A stretch of 64,000 nucleotides of DNA from Ursus arctos (Eukaryota > Chordata > Mammalia > Carnivora > Ursidae), in assembly GCF_023065955.2 (NCBI RefSeq), contig NW_026622897.1, positions 4,221,001 to 4,285,000 on the forward strand, read 5' to 3'. Positions within the stretch are counted from its first letter, which is position 1; the number at the start of each line of letters is the position of its first letter. The translations under genes and the position numbers were made by a program. Shown one piece after another: positions 57,651 through 64,000 of the stretch. The notes beneath the pieces are model-generated. The model was not told where the DNA came from, searched no databases, and worked only from the letters and a program-made list of their open reading frames with translations.

Positions 57651-60589
57651 GTATTATCTATCTCTATCGTCACCATCAAGCATATGGTGACTGATTCTCT
57701 AGTCTGCTACCAACCGTCTTAGAGATAACAAGTACTGTTTCCCGATTCCTTTCATGCTTATGCCCCATACGGATGTTCAGTGATTGATTAAATAATTAAT
57801 TACCGGAGTCAGCTCTACTCGCTCTTCAACTGGGTGGCCATCCAGTACCTTGTGGTCACAGTTCCTTGACTCCACTTATTTCATTGCCCTTCCCTTCTCC
57901 ACTTACGTGACCTCAACTTAGAATCCTCCACAGACAAAGGTATCTTAAATCTCAAAATCTGAAAGCTGTCTCACTCATCCTTCGAGCCACCAAGCATATA
58001 CTTAAGCAACCCATCCCTAGACTTCATGCTTTTCTCCAGTCACTATATCCACACTCTCTTCACTTTTCTCCTGCCCAGTGTGGACCTCACACCAAACATC
58101 TCCATCACCTTCCCCTGCACTTTTAATGCCCTCATTCCTTTCATCTTCATGTTGTGTCACACCTACCTCATGGCTACCCCTGGTTCAGAGTCATCGTTTC
58201 TTTACAATGCTAGGTGCTACCGGAATAAGAATAGGTAGCTGGTGAGAGAGAGAAGGACTTTTAGGTCAAGTGGCAGGCATCAAAACTAAAGCAGATCATT
58301 TCTCCTTTCAAAAATATTCTCAGATCCTGACATTCAGTAAAAGGCAGAGAATTAAGTCTCTCAAGTCAGAAGTAATACTAGCTTTATGTTCTCATTTCTC
58401 CACTAGAGATTGTCAACTGCCACAATTTATCGGATCATCCTCATCTTCGGCCCGGAGGCCTGGAGTCCGCCTGGTTCTTCATCAGCCTCTGATGGTTATT
58501 ACTCCACTGACTCTGGATAAATCACTTAAAAAGTTGCCTGAGAAAGCCTGTCTCTGAAGGGGGAAAAAAATGAACAGTCACCTTCCCTAACCACTATGTT
58601 CTAAGGGTAAGTTGTCCGAAGAGAGTCTTGGAAAGATGCTCAGACCTCAAGCGGATTCTGAATGAACACACTATTTTTAGTCCAAATGCTCCGCACGGGA
58701 AATTCATCACCGTTTGCTGTTGGGAAAGTAACACAATTGTTTTTATTTTCCATGCCTTTTGCCTTCGTTTAAGGGCTATACTTTTTCTTTTACAGCCAAC
58801 AGGTGTTTTGCCACAATAAGGATAATGATTTAGTAAATATCTAATTCATCATTTCTGGTTGCTGGATAGTGTGGTTACGGCAGTCTTTTGCTTGTCTTGA
58901 GGAATAGTTGGAAAAGTGCATTTCTTTGGTGCTGTATTCTCTTCGATCATTGGAAAAACAATTGATTTCCTTTCCAGTTTGGCATCTTGATGTATCCTCC
59001 TACTTTGGCCCATTCCCTACTTTAGAACAACCAATTCTCTTAAGATTTACTGAGGACAGGAAGAGCAGCATGAGTTATATAGATAGTACAAAATGGCTAT
59101 TCAAGACAGCAAGAAAAGCTCTCTTCAAAGGTAGAACATATAAGGTTGTATTTTAATCTAGTATTCTTTGTTTTTAAAAAAGACTCAAATTGTCCATCAG
59201 CTAAAAAGAAATTATTAGCAATGCACTGTATCTTTTCTTCACATCATACATATAAATTAAATGAAAACTGGGTCCTCTCAATGTCTTTCAATGCCATATC
59301 TTTGGAGTTTACATTTTCTATTCCTTATTCTTCTTGATAATTTAAAGTCATTTAACAATATTTCCCAGATAAAATGTACTTTAACTCTTGTCTCTCACGT
59401 TATACATTTCACAAAGGGTTAGGCCTCATGTTTTTGGTATTTTTTTTTCTCCCAGGATGAGCTCTCATACATTTTAAAAGGTCCAGAAAGAAGTTTCAAG
59501 AAGGACAAATCAAAGTCAAATGACAGCAAATAAATGACTTGGTCATGACACAGATTCCCAAAAACTTCTGAAGAGGTGTAGAACCTTGGCTTTATAATCT
59601 TGGATCTGCCTCAATCCAACCCATATGGCAAGCTCCAACCTCTCAGGTCTCAAGCATTTCAAAATCTATTTCTACCATCTCGTGGTTTACTCCTGCAGCA
59701 CTGACGTATTCACACAGGACCTTTGAAACCTGAAGACATTTTAGAGCAAAGATGAAACATAGGATTTTTATTTTACTCAAGTGCTAATTTTTTTTAATTT
59801 CAAAATCTCTTGACATGTCTACAAAATGATCCTCTGTCTTGGTTGCTTTCCCTCCTGCTGTCCAATAAAATTTCAGTTGTTTCATAGTATCGGTCAGTAA
59901 CATCTTGTACGTGTGGTTCTGTATTAAGGCTGAAAAGTGTTGAAAGAAACAGAAACACAGAAACCCAGAAACCCGTGTCACAAGAAAAGCTTCTTCCGCA
60001 TGACAAAGCATACGAATTTTTAGCATTATGCAATTTCTTATCTTCACAGGATTCTTACTGAGATCTTTTTCCTTTTAATAGAAAAGCAGTTACCAAAACA
60101 TGTAAGCTCACAGAAACTTTCAAATGGAGCACATCTTATGTAAATAAAAGTATCGACCTCTCAGACCCTCACTTTGCTAAAATGATGCATCTCCAATTAG
60201 ATGCCAATACTGTTTCTATTGTATAGTACACTTTAATACTGTCACCTAGTTCATCAACTGAACCTGCCCCAGTCTGTCTTTTCTAATTCTAACCATCCCA
60301 ATTAAGTAATAATAAATTACCAGCAGATATCCATTGCCATTAAATCTGCCATTGTGTTTGTCTTTAAGGCCAAAATACATTAATTTATTATCTATACCCA
60401 ATAAACTTACTCCATTAAAACTCAACCGTCCACTAAACGTTTTGCTGGTCTTTTAAATGCATTTGCATTTGCACAGCCAGCAACCTATCCTCCCTAAATC
60501 CTGTCTTGTTTATTATGCTTCTTGATCTTACTACCTAATAGTAATAGCAAGAGGGCACCACTAACACAATCCTTTCCTGGTTCTTGCTC

Positions 60590-60900
60590 TCGGGCTCACG
60601 CCTCTTCACTCCTTCCAACGAAAGCCTGAGTTATCTAAAAGAGTGAGCATGTGGCCATCATTACATTGGTTCCCTACTCTAGAAAGTTCAAGATTCTACT
60701 TTCCTGTATAGGTGATGGTTCACGATCTTAACCTCCCACCATTCAGCACGGTCGGTATTTTGGCTGGCCACAGAACAGCACCACTTGCATAGTTTGCTAT
60801 CCAATCATTTCTTACACAAAATTTCATCTAGTGAAGTCACCTGCAACACCACCTAGCATGTAACTGTAGTCTTCTCAGCTCTACCTGCAAAAACAGTGTA
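60590..60900 (+). repeat. L2 LINE fragment
   Basis: CCAACGAAAGCCTGAGTTATC, TACATTGGTTCCCTACTCTAG, AAGTTCAAGATTCTACTTTCC, GATGGTTCACGATCTTAACC and TGGCTGGCCACAG resemble L2 ('CATTGGCTCCCCATTGCCC...AAGTTCAAACTCC'). Confidence 0.6.
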
Positions 60901-61019
60901 AAAAAACACCACTTGAAGAACATGAGGCCTCTGATCAAGAAAGCTCTTTAAGTCCAGAGAAACCACTGACGTTGCCTCATAGAGCAATGTTGGACAAAGC
61001 AGAAAAGAGGACATTATAA

Positions 61020-62229
61020 TGTTACAACTCACTAAAGAACATCTGGGTCATTTCCAGGTTTGTGCAGTTGTTAATAAAGCTACTAGCAATATTCCTGTGC
61101 AAATACTTTTATGAACATCACACTTATTTCCCTTGGGCATATTCCCAGTAATCAAATCATTAGGTCATATGGTATGAATACGTTTAACATTATCAGCCAT
61201 TGCCACAAAAGCTTTGCAAAGCTGCTGAACCAACTCCATTTTCTACTGTATGTATAGAGTTCTATATGCTCCCCACCCTTGCCGACATTCGGCACTGCTG
61301 GTCTTTCTACTAGGACTCGTTCTGTTATGGTACATCATTGTGGTTTTAGTTTACATTTCCCTGAAGATAACCACTTTAAGTGTCTTCTATACTTTTTGTC
61401 AACTTACAAAAATGTGTGAGATTTCTGCCCATGTTTTCACTGTGTTGTCTTTTTATTGCAACACAGGAATTCCTTATATGCTGTAGATACAAGTCCTTTG
61501 TCAGATCTATGCATTCCCAGCTTATGGATGGACTTTTCACTTTCTGACTTATGATGATAAATGTTTTTAATTTTGATGAAATCCTATTTAAATTCTATTC
61601 CATTATTGTTAGTACTTACTATGCCCTTAAGAAATCTTCGCCTTCCCTAAGATCATGAAACTATTTTTGTGGTTTGTTCTAGAACTTTTATTAAGTTAGA
61701 ATTTACATTCACCCTTACGTTCCATCTTGGATTAATTTATGTTTATATAGGAGATCAGTGTGAAGTTTCATTTTTTTCCCCATATGAAATATCCAGTTAC
61801 TGCAACACCACTTTATTGAAAGTTCTTCTGCTCCTCATGGAATTGTCTGGGTGCCCTTTGTCAAAAATCATACATATTTGGGGCCTATATCTGAAGCTTC
61901 AATTCTGTTCTATAAATCTATTTGTCTATTATAGTACCAGTACCCCACTGTGACAATTACTGCTACATCATAGCAAGTCTTGAGTCTGGCAGGTTCTTCA
62001 ACGCTGTTCTTTTCCTTCAAGACTATCTTAACTATCCTAGCCATTTTGCATTTTTGTATAAATTTTAGAATCACCTGCTTCTAGCTGTATTTTGACTGAG
62101 ATGCCCTAAATTGATAGATCACTGTGTAGACATGGACATCTTAATAAGAGTTTCCAAATCCATGAAACAGCATATCTCAACATTTGTTTAAGTCTTCCTT
62201 TATTTCTCTTAGCAAAATTTTATAGTCTT
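61020..62229 (-). repeat. Old L1 ORF2 (antisense), part 1
   Basis: Reverse L1 ORF2: AGTTGTTAATAAAGCTACTAGC, TTTCCCTTGGGCATATTCCC, TTAGGTCATATGGTATG, TATGCTGTAGATACAAGTCC, TGCAACACCACTTTATTG, TTTGTCAAAAATCATACAT and AACTATCCTAGCCATTTTGC. Open frames of 78-94 codons here are reverse-strand L1. Confidence 0.93.
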
Positions 62230-62423
62230 TTTTTTTTTTAAGATTTTATTTATTTATTTGACAGAGAGACAGCCAGCAAGAGAGGGAACACAAGCAGGGG
62301 GAGTGGGAGAGGAAGAAGCAGGCTCATAGCGGAGGAGCCTGATATGGGGCTCGATCCCATAACGCCGGGATCACACCCTGAGCCGAAGGCAGATGCTTAA
62401 CCGCTGTGCCACCCAGGTGCCCC
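62230..62423 (-). mobile_element. Young CanSINE nested in antisense L1
   Basis: T run, AAGATTTTATTTATTTATTTG, CCAGCAAGAGAGGGAACAC, GGCTCATAGCGGAGGAGCC, GATCCCATAACGCCGGG, CCCTGAGCCGAAGGCAG and CACCCAGGTGCCCC. Exact 16-base duplication AAAATTTTATAGTCTT at 62214-62229 and 62424-62439. Removing it restores L1 text (CAAAATTTTATAGTCTTGAG). Confidence 0.98.
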
Positions 62424-62605
62424 AAAATTTTATAGTCTTGAGTGCAGAGAACTTGTACATCTTTTATTAATTTTTTCCTAGGCATTTCTGTCCTATGATA
62501 TCCCAGATACCTAGATATTACCTAGACATTATTTACTGCTATTGAAAATGGTGGGTTAAAAAAATTATTTATAGTTATTTATTGCATTTTCCAGTGGTTT
62601 GCTGG
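62424..62605 (-). repeat. Old L1 ORF2 (antisense), part 2
   Basis: GAACTTGTACATCTTTTATTAATTTTTTCC, TAGGCATTTCTGTCC and TTATTTACTGCTATTGAAAATGG continue the reverse L1 beyond the CanSINE. Confidence 0.88.
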
Positions 62606-63359
62606 CAGCACATAGACTTGTCCACAGTGATGCAGTTGATAACTACAAATTAAGGGATAGTTCCCCATGACTCATGGCTCTCTCATCTGGGCTGGCAAAG
62701 TATTGCATTCATCCTCCTAGCCAGATGATAATGGAAATTTTCTAACCATTTGTTGCTTTCAGGATTGTCACCTCGACTCTAAAATGATAGCAGAATCATT
62801 ATTTGTCTTTGTTAATTGATATGAGTTTGCATTCCCAAAGATACTTACTTATCAAATGCTTTTCCCCAGAAAATAGCAGGGAAAATAGTTAAAGGGCACT
62901 TGAAAGTGATTTGTTCTTTTCAACATTTCTAGTACACAAACGAAAACCTGAAAGATAATCTTTAACGACGCCCCTGAAGTTCTCTGTAGCTCTCAGGCAC
63001 TAGGATCACAAGAATGACACAACTTAGACAAAGCCGGGAAGGGACTTGACAGCGGAAAGAACCACATGTGCATTCATAATTGCTGGATCCAAAGTGTGTT
63101 GGCTAAAGGCATTTGGCTAAACTCTAAATATGCAAACTCAGAGTAAAAGATGAACTATTTGGTGTTTGAAAAATATATATACTTCTTCAATATCTGGGAG
63201 AAGCGATATTCCAATTAATTCTTTTCGTTCTATTATTTGCATCATATAATAGCCCTAAGCTCTAAGCCAAATGTAAGGGGTATCTATATTGAAATATAAA
63301 ACTGTAAATTACAACAAGAGATACATAACTTTAAAAATATACGTTGACTCCTGGTTTCT

Positions 63360-64000
63360 GGGCCAGCCTATGGGATGTTTGGAAGTTGCTACTCTGCCCC
63401 AGCATCAAGTAAAATACCTAACAAACTGAAAAATCAACTCTTCTTAGATCCATAAGAGAAGTGAAATCACAGGGCAAATTTCTGCTCCCCAGATTTGAGA
63501 GGTTTACAGGTGAAAACAGAGAAGCACAACAAACCATAGCAAAAAACCCACAAGCAGAAAGCTCCAAGAACCAGCTTTGGGGTAGGAAAATCTGAACTGT
63601 AAAGGATGAATCCCCAGAGGCTCAGGGCGTTCAAGTCTGAGAGATTAACAACCACAGGGAGTCTGGTCATGGGGAGGGTTGGGGGGAGCATCTTGTAAGT
63701 TTTACCTCCTGAAGCTCTACCAGGTTCTCATAGTGAATATCAGAGAAAAATTTCCCAGTGCTTCCAGTGGGGAAAAGGAAAAATGAGCCATTTTGAAATA
63801 TACTAGAGCATTCTTCTCTTACCAAGGGCCTGCCCACAGGAGAAACTACTTTACCTGAGTCTAGCCAGCTACGGTTTTATCAGAACCTAACTGACATGCA
63901 GGGGGAGAAAGACCCAACTTCAGACAACTCTAACCTTCCACATGGAGAAAGGAAAATACCCAACTCCAGGCTCCTTGAACCACCCTGCTCCACCGAAGGT
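63360..64000 (+). repeat. Possible old L1 5' UTR-like sequence
   Basis: CTCCAAGAACCAGCTTTGGGG...TAGGAAAATCTGAACTG and GGCCTGCCCACAGGAG...GAGTCTAGCCAGC have the style of mammalian L1M 5' UTR ('CAGGAACCAGCATTGGGGCAGGGAAACTG'). More of the element would lie beyond the window end. Low certainty. Confidence 0.35.

Overview
This is a mammalian nuclear genomic window. It is AT-rich, dominated by interspersed repeats, and contains one protein-coding exon with canonical splice sites. The tRNA-derived CanSINEs, with their usual 3' half (TC-rich tract, AATAAA repeats, A tail), place it in Carnivora. Several copies carry a 'CATAGCGGAGGAGCC...CCAGCGAGAGAGGGAACAC' variant (read antisense), and the two young L1 3' ends share an unusual 3' UTR. 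To my knowledge this fits a bear (Ursidae) or close caniform better than dog or cat. The bear call is inference; the carnivore call is strong.

Positions 190-675 on the minus strand are one 162-codon exon of GUCY1A2, the alpha-2 subunit of soluble (nitric-oxide-sensitive) guanylate cyclase. It covers the end of the PAS/H-NOXA region, the signalling coiled coil and the start of the catalytic domain, including the first metal-binding Asp. Everything above 675 (about 63.3 kb) is read as the intron upstream of this exon, since no second GUCY1A2 exon is recognisable. Positions 1-189 are the start of the next intron.

The intron holds several repeat layers. Ancient ones are L2, MIR, HAL1, MLT1-type MaLR LTRs, MER5-like hAT fragments and old L1M. 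Carnivore-lineage L1 and more than a dozen CanSINEs lie on top, several with clean target-site duplications. Nested insertions give relative ages: CanSINE into old L1 (17986-18152), CanSINE into MIR (35041-35273), CanSINE into antisense L1 (62230-62423), and a processed DPY30 retrocopy into an L1 ORF2 (25228-26122).

The main items to follow up are: the DPY30 retrocopy, where a 5-base deletion breaks the original start but a C-to-T change makes a new in-frame ATG and leaves an 89-codon DPY30-like ORF; an unrecognised 108-codon plus-strand ORF at 50826-51149 in a CpG-rich patch directly behind a splice-acceptor-like TTCTTTCTTTCTTAG; a short 5' inversion in an antisense L1 at 28036-28073; a purine-only minisatellite at 37530-37830; and two young same-orientation L1 3' ends about 26 kb apart. 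I saw no prokaryotic, CRISPR or operon-like system. Repeat names and boundaries come from reading the sequence and are approximate.
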